DNA of 64,000 bases from IMG/VR virus record IMGVR_UViG_3300045538_000426, positions 58,970-122,969 of that record; one strand, written 5' to 3'. The translations under genes and the position numbers were made by a program. The stretch's first letter is position 1. Every line of letters begins with the position of its first letter. The stretch is from a virus. Positions 49,783 to 56,728 of this stretch are shown in pieces. The notes below the pieces were generated by a model that saw only the letters and a program-made list of their open reading frames with translations, did not search any database and was not told the DNA's origin.

Positions 49783-49860
49783 GGTCACGTAGCCCAATTG
49801 GCAGGAGGCGCAACATTGAGCGTGTTGACAGTGTGAGTTCAAATCTCACCGTGACTACCA
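49783..49860 (+). tRNA. tRNA with Leu anticodon GAG, short variable loop
   Basis: Same scaffold as 47270 (GGTCACGTAGCCCAATTGGC) but anticodon arm CAACA-TTGAGCG-TGTTG. T-arm GTGAG/CTCAC, CCA encoded. Clearly a duplicated and re-coded copy. Confidence 0.8.
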
Positions 49861-50282
49861 CGATGCAGAGGTCGGTAATTACAGTAATGGATTCTTTGTA
49901 AAGGCCTTCAAAAGAAACCAACCGTAGGCAACAATTTGAAAACGTGGTGCGTGATAAAACGCAATGGGAACTAGACCACAACGATCCGGGACGAAAGAAA
50001 AGGATTGATAAATTATAGTTCTCATGTCGATTGAGACGGTGCGAAAATCCGATGGTGTCGCGACAGACATATTGAACATACCAAAATCGATTGTAAGTGT
50101 TCAGTCTATGGGGAACCAAGCGGTGAGGAGATAGGGGTGGATGGCAAGCTGTGACGGCCGACCTCATTACTATCCAACAATCACAAGGCACCCATAACGC
50201 AGGGCCAGTCTTAGACATATGCGGGTCCGAATCCCGCCGTTTTCATCATTGACTTTAGAAAATCACACTATATCATAGATTC
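49861..50282 (+). other. Noncoding spacer, 3' tRNA-like end and promoter
   Basis: No convincing gene. A T-arm GCGGG-TCCGAAT-CCCGC at ~50219-50236 lacks a recognisable 5' acceptor partner. Several purine-rich hairpins precede it. A promoter at 50249-50276 serves the following gene. Confidence 0.4.
50249..50276 (+). promoter_or_regulatory. Sigma70-like promoter, leaderless geometry
   Basis: TTGACT, 16 bp, TATCAT, ending 6 nt before ATG 50283. Confidence 0.7.
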
Positions 50283-50993
50283 ATGTCATACAACAAAAAC
50301 AACGTAGGTACAGCGATGCACACGGTTCGGAATGTGAACCAACTTTCCTCGGAACATACTCCTCAAATGACAGTTGAGGAAAGGTTAAGAGAAGGGGCTG
50401 TTACACACGTTCGATTGAAAGCCAGAAATTCTACTGATGCAAGTATTTTAGAATCTCTGTCATCGAAATTGGTAAAATCTGTATCAGATGAACAAAAAAA
50501 GGAAAATATCCACAGATGGTTCAAGGACAAAATTAAGAATTCTTATTACGATTTTTTCAAATCAGACGAGGGCAGATTGGATATTAAAATTTGGTGTCAT
50601 AACTGTCAGACTTACATGAAAAGTTCCGAATTAAATTGGGACGTTGAAGGAAACGCCTACTGTAAAAAATACCCAATATGTTATTCACAGTATTACGAAT
50701 TTGATTTGTGGTTAATTTCACAAATTTGGAATATTCCACTTAAAGTAAAGTATTCAAATGAAGAAGAACAATACTTTGAACTTTTGAAGAGACAAGACCA
50801 GATTGAAAAGAACATATCGTTCCTTTACCGTAAAGGTATAGAAAATCAACGAATGAAAGATTATAGATTAGAATCTAAGGAAGTGAGAAAAAAGATAAAG
50901 GAATTTGAGAACATCATAGCAGACTCCTTACACGAACAGTTTCCTCCTGGCGCTCCTGAGGTAGAGATGTTGTCTTCATTACAACATTTTTAA
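50283..50993 (+). CDS. Hypothetical protein, 236 aa
   Basis: N-terminal ~60 residues low-complexity, central helical region with WCHNCQTYM and CKKYPICY (possible zinc site), C-terminal coiled coil (KRQDQIEKNISFLYRKG ... KEVRKKIKEFEN), ending in a Pro-containing tail. Unrecognised. It stands alone inside the tRNA array with its own promoter. Confidence 0.65.
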   Translation: MSYNKNNVGTAMHTVRNVNQLSSEHTPQMTVEERLREGAVTHVRLKARNSTDASILESLSSKLVKSVSDEQKKENIHRWFKDKIKNSYYDFFKSDEGRLDIKIWCHNCQTYMKSSELNWDVEGNAYCKKYPICYSQYYEFDLWLISQIWNIPLKVKYSNEEEQYFELLKRQDQIEKNISFLYRKGIENQRMKDYRLESKEVRKKIKEFENIIADSLHEQFPPGAPEVEMLSSLQHF

Positions 50994-51101
50994 TTGACCT
51001 TCAATTTCCGACTCCTCTGGGATCATAAAGACTATATGCAGCCATCTAAGCGATACAGGTCGGAACAATTTGATTAGAAGGAAACTTCTAATCGATTTTA
51101 T

Positions 51102-51169
51102 AGCGTGGCTACTGGGTAGTGCGGAAACTCCAAATCTCTGCTTCGTCGGTTCGATTCCGACTCACGCTG
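51102..51169 (+). tRNA. tRNA-Trp(CCA)
   Basis: Acceptor AGCGTGG/TCACGCT, anticodon loop CTCCAAA with an imperfect stem, T-arm GTCGG/CCGAC with TTCGATT. The D-arm is short. Confidence 0.7.
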
Positions 51170-51191
51170 CCGTGTCAAAGTAGTTTATAAT

Positions 51192-51275
51192 TGGTATGTG
51201 GCGTAATGGCAGCCGCGCTAGTTTTAGAAGCTAGTGGAGAAATCCGTGCAGGTTCAAGTCCTGTCATACCAACCA
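51192..51275 (+). tRNA. tRNA-Leu(TAG), normal long variable arm
   Basis: Acceptor TGGTATG/CATACCA, anticodon arm CTAGT-TTTAGAA-GCTAG, ~13-nt variable arm, T-arm GCAGG/CCTGT, CCA encoded. This is the only class II Leu tRNA seen. Confidence 0.85.
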
Positions 51276-51276
51276 T

Positions 51277-51352
51277 CGGGGTATAATGTCAATGGTAGAC
51301 GGTCTGGTCCGGAGCCAGAAGGTTGCGAGTTCAAGTCCCGCTACCCCGACCA
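51277..51352 (+). tRNA. tRNA, probable Pro(CGG)
   Basis: Acceptor CGGGGTA/TACCCCG, anticodon arm TCTGG-TCCGGAG-CCAGA, T-arm GCGAG.. with TTCAAGT, CCA encoded. C at position 33 is odd. A one-base shift would read CCG (Arg). Confidence 0.65.
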
Positions 51353-51357
51353 GTGTT

Positions 51358-51389
51358 AGTTGGGTATTCATCAAATTAAAAACTCAACT
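51358..51389 (+). ncRNA. Hairpin element shared with giant RNA 5' end
   Basis: AGTTGGGT pairs with ACTCAACT across a loop containing AAATTAAAA. The same element with base-pair-preserving changes is at 55714-55752. It lies in a spacer of the tRNA array. Confidence 0.5.
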
Positions 51390-51495
51390 GCATGTTTAAT
51401 TGGATTTAGAGCGAAAACGTAAATCTGGGTCGTGGTGCTGAACCCGGTTATAACCAAACCAGCCACGGGGTGTCTATTTCCTCTAAAAATAGAAT

Positions 51496-51566
51496 GGCCC
51501 ATTCGTCTAGTAGTTAGGACGGATCCCTTTCAAGAATTAGAAGACGGAGCGTAACCGTCATGGGCT
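51496..51566 (+). tRNA. tRNA-Glu(TTC), degenerate T-loop
   Basis: Acceptor GGCCCAT/ATGGGCT, TCGTCTA D-arm, anticodon loop CTTTCAA. The T-stem GACGG/CCGTC is intact but the T-loop is AGCGTAA rather than TTCRANY. The anticodon stem has one mismatch. Confidence 0.7.
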
Positions 51567-51896
51567 ACAGTTTAACACGGTCGATCTATAGCGGGTGTAG
51601 AAATACATCTGAGGAAGTTCGCGCCACCAAAGCAGATGATTGGGAGAATATGTTCACTCATTAGAGTGATAAAATAGACGGTGTATAATCGGAGTGAAAG
51701 TCTCTGAGGGATGGTCGGTTACAAAATAATCCAATACACGGCCGTTAGTTCCGACCACATATTCATTAATACCACATATTAGGTGCAAGCCAAACAGAAC
51801 CGAGGGTAGTGCTTCCCGTTATGGTAGGTTCGGGTTGGCGCATAGTCAAATTATAGAATAAAACAGAAGCGCGGCTACATGATACGTTAAACTAAT
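51567..51896 (+). other. Noncoding spacer with paired segments
   Basis: No reading frame. At ~51786-51840, GCCAA...TTGGC encloses GAACC...GGTTC and a GGGTAGTGCTTCCC hairpin, a compact fold of ~55 nt resembling a shortened tRNA. The rest shows weak hairpins only. Confidence 0.4.
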
Positions 51897-51973
51897 GGTC
51901 AGGTGATGTAATTGGAAAACATCTTTGTCTCAGAAACAGAGTTTTGTGGGTTCAACTCCCATCTTGACCACCA
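51897..51973 (+). tRNA. tRNA with Leu anticodon CAG, short variable loop
   Basis: Acceptor GGTCAGG/CTTGACC, anticodon arm TTTGT-CTCAGAA-ACAGA, variable ~5 nt, T-arm GTGGG/CCCAT, CCA encoded. Scaffold like 47172. Confidence 0.8.
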
Positions 51974-51974
51974 T

Positions 51975-52141
51975 ATGAAATCGAAACAAGACAGAATCAA
52001 ACATGAGACTGAATACGTCGCATTTCTTGAGAAACGGTTAGCAAGCAAAAATTTTCATAATAACTCGACCAACGGGGAAATTGAAACTACCAAGGTAAAG
52101 TTAAAGAAAGCAAAGTTGGTTTTGAGAATGTTGGCGAATTA
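51975..52141 (+). CDS. Hypothetical basic peptide, 55 aa
   Basis: From ATG 51975 the frame reads MKSKQDRIKHETEYVAFLEKRL and ends at 52141, all helical and Lys-rich. It sits between two tRNAs, starting 1 nt after a CCA end. Unknown, but the tight fit between tRNAs resembles the gene at 52232. Confidence 0.5.
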
Positions 52142-52144
52142 AAT

Positions 52145-52232
52145 GGGCGGTTATCCCGTAGGGGTAGCGGTACGCGCTGTAAACGCGTTGTCTTAACGGA
52201 CTCGGGTGGTTCAACTCCATCACCGCCCACCA
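52145..52232 (+). tRNA. tRNA-Tyr(GTA)
   Basis: Acceptor GGGCGGT/ACCGCCC, anticodon arm CGCG-CTGTAAA-CGCG, class II variable arm, T-loop TTCAACT, CCA encoded. The final A of CCA is the A of the next gene's ATG. Confidence 0.9.
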
Positions 52233-52453
52233 TGAAAAATAAAAACAAGGTTTTGTCGGAAATGCTCGATAAATACAACGCCAATAGAGAAGAACACCAA
52301 CGAGTTCATCTTTGGACATTGGGTTTGATGACTGCTGGCTTGATTGGCAAGACTATTAACACTCGTCGTCCGGTGGATAGTCCTCGGATGAAAGCGAATA
52401 TAGCTAATTCACATATGAAAACATTGGAAGGAACGGTGGTTTTAAATAAATGA
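52232..52453 (+). CDS. Hypothetical protein, 73 aa
   Basis: Basic protein with a short hydrophobic helix (LGLMTAGLIGKTI). Its ATG begins on the last base of the tRNA-Tyr CCA. RNase Z/P processing at that end would therefore produce a leaderless mRNA or remove the start. Unknown function. Confidence 0.6.
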   Translation: MKNKNKVLSEMLDKYNANREEHQRVHLWTLGLMTAGLIGKTINTRRPVDSPRMKANIANSHMKTLEGTVVLNK

Positions 52454-52457
52454 TTAC

Positions 52458-52465
52458 TATTTATA
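52458..52465 (+). promoter_or_regulatory. TATTTATA box before lipoprotein gene
   Basis: TATTTATA ends 3 nt before ATG 52469. The spacing is shorter than for other late boxes. Confidence 0.45.
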
Positions 52466-52468
52466 ACC

Positions 52469-53032
52469 ATGAGACAATTTAAATCATGGTTATTTATAGG
52501 ATTGGTTGTATGTCTATCGTTACTCCCCATCGGATGTGGGAATGGTGAGAGCAACTCAACCAAAGTCGCTTTACCACCACCGCCGACAAAAACATTCAGT
52601 TCGACGGAAATTTACAACTCAATGGCGAGTATTGGAATACTCACAGAGAAAGCGGTAATATCCGATGGTCTGTATGTTCTAGCTAAACGTGAATGGGTGG
52701 AAAAAGAGTTTTCATCAGGTTTATCCGCTTTTCAATTTCAGTTTGGAATAAACAACTGGAACGCAGAATCCAATGATTGTGATAAATTTTCAGGGGCTGC
52801 TTCGTTTTATTTAAGATGGTTGAACCATTCTTCTCCGAATCGAAATGTAAAGGCTGCCTTAGCAGCCGGGGAAGTTTACTATCGTACAGACCAGGGGCAA
52901 AATCACGCCATCAATCTTTTCATATTGGAGAAGGACGGTGTATTGACGCCCAGCTTCTACGAACCGCAGACTCGTCGTTTCGTGACATTATCACAGTCGG
53001 AAATATTTTCGGTGTTTTTTTGGAAATTATGA
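52469..53032 (+). CDS. Lipoprotein with papain-like (Agglutinin_C-type) domain
   Basis: 187 aa. Lipoprotein signal with lipobox LPIGC at residues 20-24. The mature part has NDCDKFSGAASFYLRW, AAGEVYYRTDQGQNHAINLF and PSFYEPQTRRF. The Cys, His and Glu in this order and the DC..F / HAIN / EPQT pattern resemble the cysteine-protease-like domain of the MOA lectin family. It would act at the outer membrane or periplasm, possibly in superinfection exclusion or lysis. The assignment is tentative. Confidence 0.6.
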   Translation: MRQFKSWLFIGLVVCLSLLPIGCGNGESNSTKVALPPPPTKTFSSTEIYNSMASIGILTEKAVISDGLYVLAKREWVEKEFSSGLSAFQFQFGINNWNAESNDCDKFSGAASFYLRWLNHSSPNRNVKAALAAGEVYYRTDQGQNHAINLFILEKDGVLTPSFYEPQTRRFVTLSQSEIFSVFFWKL

Positions 53033-53151
53033 AAAAACTAACTCTCATTCTCATGTTCTTCGTCGTTATGTTAGGTCAAGCGTGTAAGACAGTGGAAACG
53101 ATAAAACCGACAATACAGAAACCCCCGGTTAGGTTTACATTAAACGATTGA
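53029..53151 (+). CDS. Small lipoprotein, 40 aa
   Basis: MKKLTLILMFFVVMLGQAC is a complete lipoprotein signal with lipobox LGQAC, followed by only ~21 mature residues. It overlaps the preceding lipoprotein gene by 4 nt. The size and overlap recall an outer-membrane spanin subunit, but no inner-membrane partner is obvious. Confidence 0.65.
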   Translation: MKKLTLILMFFVVMLGQACKTVETIKPTIQKPPVRFTLND

Positions 53152-53175
53152 CTCATTAGATTTCCGTGATATCAT
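53148..53175 (+). promoter_or_regulatory. Sigma70-like promoter, leaderless geometry
   Basis: TTGACT, 16 bp, TATCAT, ending 6 nt before ATG 53182. The -35 overlaps the stop of the small lipoprotein gene. Confidence 0.7.
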
Positions 53176-53181
53176 CCTTCC

Positions 53182-53550
53182 ATGGGTGAACAAGAAACTT
53201 TGGACGAAATCTTCGGAGAAACTCCGATTTGGAAGAATACCTACAAGATAAAATGGTGTGAATTGTGTCGGACGGCTATCATTGTTTGTCCTGTTTGTAA
53301 AAACACTTCGTGCAACGGCAGCGGATGTAAAGAGTGCAACGATGAGTTTGATTTATTCAATAAGTCTAAGTCGTGTGTCGAAGATTATCTCACCGACAGT
53401 GAAATCGAAGCTTACAACAAAGCTATCTACATAAAACAATTCATCCTCAAGTCGCTTGGTAGAAATGAAACGGAAATTGATTTCAAACGGATGAAGGACG
53501 CGGGCGAACTTTCGGAGTTGACAGAGAAGATGTTTTCCGATAGACTATAG
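53182..53550 (+). CDS. Zinc-finger hypothetical protein, 122 aa
   Basis: CELCRTAIIVCPVCKNTSCNGSGCKECND contains seven Cys, reading as a DnaJ-type or treble-clef zinc cluster (two segments near residues 26-55). A helical C-terminus follows. Unknown function. Single gene with its own promoter. Confidence 0.62.
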   Translation: MGEQETLDEIFGETPIWKNTYKIKWCELCRTAIIVCPVCKNTSCNGSGCKECNDEFDLFNKSKSCVEDYLTDSEIEAYNKAIYIKQFILKSLGRNETEIDFKRMKDAGELSELTEKMFSDRL

Positions 53551-53558
53551 AAAGTAAT

Positions 53559-53648
53559 GGGAGTATATTGGCGGTGTTTCCTAAACACTTAGTGCATAAT
53601 TGGATAGCCGGAAGGCGGATGTGGGTTCGAGTCCCTCTACTCCCACCA
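53559..53648 (+). tRNA. Aberrant tRNA-Arg(CCT)-like
   Basis: Acceptor GGGAGTA/TACTCCC, T-arm with TTCGAGT and CCA are complete. Anticodon arm GGTGT-TTCCTAA-ACACT begins only ~7 nt after the acceptor. A D-arm-like AGTGCATAATTGGATAGC follows it instead of preceding it. Same order as at 47493. Confidence 0.55.
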
Positions 53649-53654
53649 AATAAC

Positions 53655-53852
53655 ATGAACATGGGACGAATGTTGGACGAAGGTAATTACACTCTCGACG
53701 AAGAGTTATTTATAGCAAATAACTGTTCCATTGAATTGTGTGAATCGTGTGGAGATTATTTCGCAATTCATCCCGACTATTGTTATGTCGGTAGAAACAA
53801 TTTTGTTGAATTGACATTTAGTGGACAATTTTGTTGTCAGAAATGTAAGTGA
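53655..53852 (+). CDS. Zinc-finger hypothetical protein, 65 aa
   Basis: The start is set at MNMGRMLDEG, 7 nt after the tRNA CCA. CESCGDYFAIHPDYC and FCCQKCK give a CxxC...CxxC finger. It lies between two tRNAs and is unrecognised. Confidence 0.6.
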   Translation: MNMGRMLDEGNYTLDEELFIANNCSIELCESCGDYFAIHPDYCYVGRNNFVELTFSGQFCCQKCK

Positions 53853-53857
53853 TAATT

Positions 53858-53942
53858 GGATGATAAACCCGAAAGGTTTGGGAACTGCCTCGAAAACAGA
53901 TTGCGCCCTAAAAAGCGTGGGCTTCGATTGCTCTGTCATCCG
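53858..53942 (+). tRNA. tRNA-Ser(CGA)
   Basis: Acceptor GGATGAT/GTCATCC, D-arm AAACCCGAAAGGTTTGGG, anticodon loop CTCGAAA (closing pair weak), class II variable arm, T-loop TTCGATT. Discriminator G as in tRNA-Ser. Confidence 0.75.
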
Positions 53943-53956
53943 CAGAAAACAAATCA

Positions 53957-53984
53957 TTGACTCCTTATAGAAATCGAATACTAT
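53957..53984 (+). promoter_or_regulatory. Sigma70-like promoter, leaderless geometry
   Basis: TTGACT, 16 bp, TACTAT, ending 6 nt before ATG 53991. Confidence 0.68.
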
Positions 53985-53990
53985 CAAACA

Positions 53991-54512
53991 ATGAATGTAA
54001 GAGATCATTTGAAGGATTTGAGTGTAGATGCAATCAAGAACTACTGTTCGGAAAATTGTGTCGATGCAGCGGTGGCAATGATGCACACTGAAGGTGATTT
54101 CAATCTTTCTAACGTATTTCGAACAACGAACTTCTTTGGAATTCGAGAGGCTTATTATATCGCAGGTCAGAAGCAGTGGGATAGACGCGGAGCAGTTGGT
54201 GTCCACCATTATACACCTGTCAATTACTGCAAGACGGTGGAGGATTTTTGGGCAATAATCACAGAAAAGGGTTATACCCCGGTGGCCATTGAGAATAACA
54301 CTAATTTCGATTGTCAGAACATTTTTACTTATACTTGGCCGGAGAAGCCAGTCATTATTTTAGGAGAAGAACAGACGGGTATTCCCACTGAAGTCTTGAC
54401 TAACTGCAAGAGTGTGGTTACAATTCCCGCGTTCGGTTCAGTCCGTTCTCTTAATGTGGGTAGTGCAGCAGCAATTGCTATTGCAATGTATAGGAATCAA
54501 ATTGGAAGGTAA
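53991..54512 (+). CDS. TrmH/SpoU-type RNA 2'-O-methyltransferase
   Basis: 173 aa SPOUT enzyme: NLSNVFRTTNFFGI (motif 1, catalytic Arg), IILGEEQTGIP (motif 2) and IPAFGSVRSLNVGSAAAIAIAMY (motif 3, in two parts) bind SAM in the trefoil knot. The size is that of a minimal TrmH without extra RNA-binding domains. Its place in the tRNA array suggests it methylates phage or host tRNA (for example Gm18). Its 3' end overlaps tRNA-Ser(GGA) by 9 nt. Confidence 0.88.
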   Translation: MNVRDHLKDLSVDAIKNYCSENCVDAAVAMMHTEGDFNLSNVFRTTNFFGIREAYYIAGQKQWDRRGAVGVHHYTPVNYCKTVEDFWAIITEKGYTPVAIENNTNFDCQNIFTYTWPEKPVIILGEEQTGIPTEVLTNCKSVVTIPAFGSVRSLNVGSAAAIAIAMYRNQIGR

Positions 54513-54589
54513 AACCGATAGGTTTGGTCAGTGATTGGAAATCACTTGGGCGCCTAAAAAACGCTGAGTTTCGAATACTCTGCCTTCCG
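54504..54589 (+). tRNA. tRNA-Ser(GGA)
   Basis: Acceptor GGAAGGT/GCCTTCC, anticodon arm AGTGA-TTGGAAA-TCACT, long variable arm, T-loop TTCGAAT, discriminator G. It starts inside the last codons of the methyltransferase gene. Confidence 0.87.
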
Positions 54590-54595
54590 CATCAT

Positions 54596-54814
54596 TCACT
54601 TCATTATCGAAATCATGTGAGTTCCGGTCAATGAAGGAGTGTAATAATTGTTTGTATTTCCACGTTTCTCATACAGTGGAATTGTCCGATTGCCGTCCTT
54701 GTCAGTATAACCTTTCCGTATAAGTTTATAATCTTCATTATTTACGCGGACGTTATATGGGTCAGAACAAGCCGTTAGTAAAGCCAAAGTCAAGATATAA
54801 AACATGTTTCTCAT
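54596..54814 (-). CDS. Small lipoprotein, 72 aa
   Basis: MRNMFYILTLALLTAC is a lipoprotein signal (lipobox LLTAC). The mature part is polar (YNVRVNNEDYKLIRKG). It is divergent from the gene at 54860 and one of the few minus-strand genes here. Probably exposed at the outer membrane. Function unknown. Confidence 0.6.
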   Translation of the reverse strand: MRNMFYILTLALLTACSDPYNVRVNNEDYKLIRKGYTDKDGNRTIPLYEKRGNTNNYYTPSLTGTHMISIMK

Positions 54815-54825
54815 GACAATAACTA

Positions 54826-54853
54826 TTGAAGTAATGATTGAATGTGATAAGAT
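54826..54853 (+). promoter_or_regulatory. Sigma70-like promoter, leaderless geometry
   Basis: TTGAAG, 16 bp, TAAGAT, ending 6 nt before ATG 54860. Confidence 0.6.
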
Positions 54854-54859
54854 ATAAAC

Positions 54860-55369
54860 ATGCAAACATTTCTACCTCATGCGGATTTTTACGAATCGGC
54901 CAAGTGCCTAGACGACAAGCGTTTAGGAAAGCAACGAGTTGAAGGGTATCAGATTCTAAAATCCCTATCAATCGGGCCGTATCAGAGATTTCACGATAAT
55001 AGTTGGACAAGTTGTGATGAAACGACTTACAAGTTGTTAAAATCAATGAAGATAAAGAAATTGGTCAGAAAGACACCGTGGTATAATCACCCGGCCACAA
55101 AAATGTGGCGCGGCAACGAACGTAAGTTACGAGAGTATACCGAGGTTGTATGCAACGTGTGGGTCAGTCGTGGGTTTAAAGATACTATTGTAGAAAAACT
55201 CAAAAGTATTTCATGTCAATTTTCAAAAAATCTCTCATATCCCAGCTGGCTTGGAGATGTATCATTTCACGCGTCACATCGATCTAATTTGTTAAGAAAG
55301 AATAAAGGGTGGTATTCTAAGTTTAATTGGTCGGAACGAGACGACCTACCATATGTTTGGCCACAATAA
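54860..55369 (+). CDS. MSMEG_6728 / pyrimidine-dimer glycosylase-like protein
   Basis: 169 aa. MQTFLPHADFYESAKCLDDKRLGKQRVEGYQIL (in segments), HPATKMWRGNERKLREY and VWVSRGFKD match the family annotated as MSMEG_6728 or pyrimidine dimer glycosylase/endonuclease V-related. T4 DenV-like enzymes excise UV dimers. Whether this branch has that activity is not established. Confidence 0.7.
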   Translation: MQTFLPHADFYESAKCLDDKRLGKQRVEGYQILKSLSIGPYQRFHDNSWTSCDETTYKLLKSMKIKKLVRKTPWYNHPATKMWRGNERKLREYTEVVCNVWVSRGFKDTIVEKLKSISCQFSKNLSYPSWLGDVSFHASHRSNLLRKNKGWYSKFNWSERDDLPYVWPQ

Positions 55370-55415
55370 TGTAGTTTATCAACGGTGATTTCTAAAATCA
55401 AATATAGTTATTAAT

Positions 55416-55676
55416 ATGGTTGATAGAGATGGTATAAAACAACTCAGCGTCTATCTTGATCTGTGTGGTGAACGACAGGTTTTGCTCGAAACCGTCTGGT
55501 TGGCATTTCGTTATAAAGACACTCACAAGGGATGGGACGTAAATAAGTGCTTTGAAGAAGCTCTTTGGAATGTCATGCTTGCCGAAGCCAAACGTGAGGT
55601 TAAAGTTGACCTAAAAGCCACCGTGGATAAAATTAACAGTATTTCTTCAATGGGTGCTGTCAAGAAATCCGGTTGA
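55416..55676 (+). CDS. Hypothetical protein, 86 aa
   Basis: Helical protein starting MVDRDGIKQLSVYLDLC. A TATAGT box ends 7 nt before the ATG. Its stop lies inside the -35 region of the giant RNA promoter. No family recognised. Confidence 0.55.
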   Translation: MVDRDGIKQLSVYLDLCGERQVLLETVWLAFRYKDTHKGWDVNKCFEEALWNVMLAEAKREVKVDLKATVDKINSISSMGAVKKSG

Positions 55677-55700
55677 CAGTTTTAGAATCCGGTGTATAGT
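55673..55700 (+). promoter_or_regulatory. Promoter of giant structured RNA
   Basis: TTGACA, 16 bp, TATAGT, the best consensus match in the region, directly ahead of ~1 kb of noncoding structured sequence. Confidence 0.75.
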
Positions 55701-55706
55701 TATTTC

Positions 55707-56697
55707 AAGGTTAGTTGAGTGTAAGCGAAAATCCTTAAATTAAAAACTCGACGGTGTGATAAATACCTAAAGTTATCCGTTTGCCAGTAACGACAATGCA
55801 GCAAGATTTGTGTGGTATTGACTTGACCACACCTTTTTATCGAATTTATGTCAAAATTCGACGCTTTGTAGATTGTTCTTTGTAGTAAGTAAAATTTGGG
55901 GGCCTGACCCCGTGAGATAACCCGTCGTAAGGCGGTAAAAGCAGAAACTCCCTAACGAGACTGCGCCGTAGCAATACGGACACTCAGGCAACTGACAAGA
56001 TCAGTGTCTTTCACTCAAAAGGTGGAAGTATGTCTGAAGCTGGATTGGGAAATGGTGACTGAGGGTAACACTGTAAGTCATCTACTAACGGCACCGCCGA
56101 GCTCTACCAGTTCCTTAACGGGAACAGCCAAGAATAAGATCTAAGTCAAACAAATAGATACAAGCCCGCAAGCAAGTGTTTATCTGTAGAAAGATAGAAA
56201 GTGGCCAGGGTAACCAGGACATAATCTTGAAATTCGGTGAAGTATCCGCAAGAGAAACACAAATGGTGTGTGGTATATTGGTTCCCAAAAGGAATTGATG
56301 TCACAAGTAACGCACGTCATTGTTAGGTGCATATTATATCCTTGGTAGATATTACATATTATACAAAAAGCAAAGTCGTTACTTGTGTTCGTCGAAAAGA
56401 ACGTAACTCTGAGGCCGTAAGGTAACTCAGACAACGAAGCGCTCGCAAGGTGTTAGTTGTTGATCCGAGTTTGGACGTGGTCCGCAAGACCTAATTGCTC
56501 GCAAGGCAACCGTTTGAATAGAGGTTGATTAGATGAACATTAAAGATGAAAAGCCTCATCTCTAAAAAGGCCGTTCTGTCAAATACAGACATAAACCGTA
56601 AGGTTGTGGATGTGGATATATCGGGAAAGCAGCCCGCAAGGTTGTAATAATCCGATTAAAGGTTGACACGAAACACTGTAGTCTCAGGTTTCATTTT
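55707..56697 (+). ncRNA. Giant structured noncoding RNA (GOLLD/ROOL-like candidate)
   Basis: About 990 nt without any convincing reading frame on either strand. There are at least nine hairpins capped by GNRA tetraloops within stems such as CCGTC-GTAA-GGCGG (~55922), GCCC-GCAA-GC (~56163), CTGAGGCC-GTAA-GG (~56409), CTC-GCAA-GG (~56440, ~56500), CC-GTAA-GG (~56598) and CCC-GCAA-GG (~56632). It has its own strong promoter and ends near a GAAAC...GTTTC hairpin followed by T/A residues. The size, ornate GNRA-rich helices and place next to phage tRNAs match the known behaviour of GOLLD and ROOL RNAs. Family membership cannot be tested by eye. Confidence 0.7.
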
Positions 56698-56728
56698 AAA
56701 AATTAGTCTCTTTTAGGGTTTAAAACAC

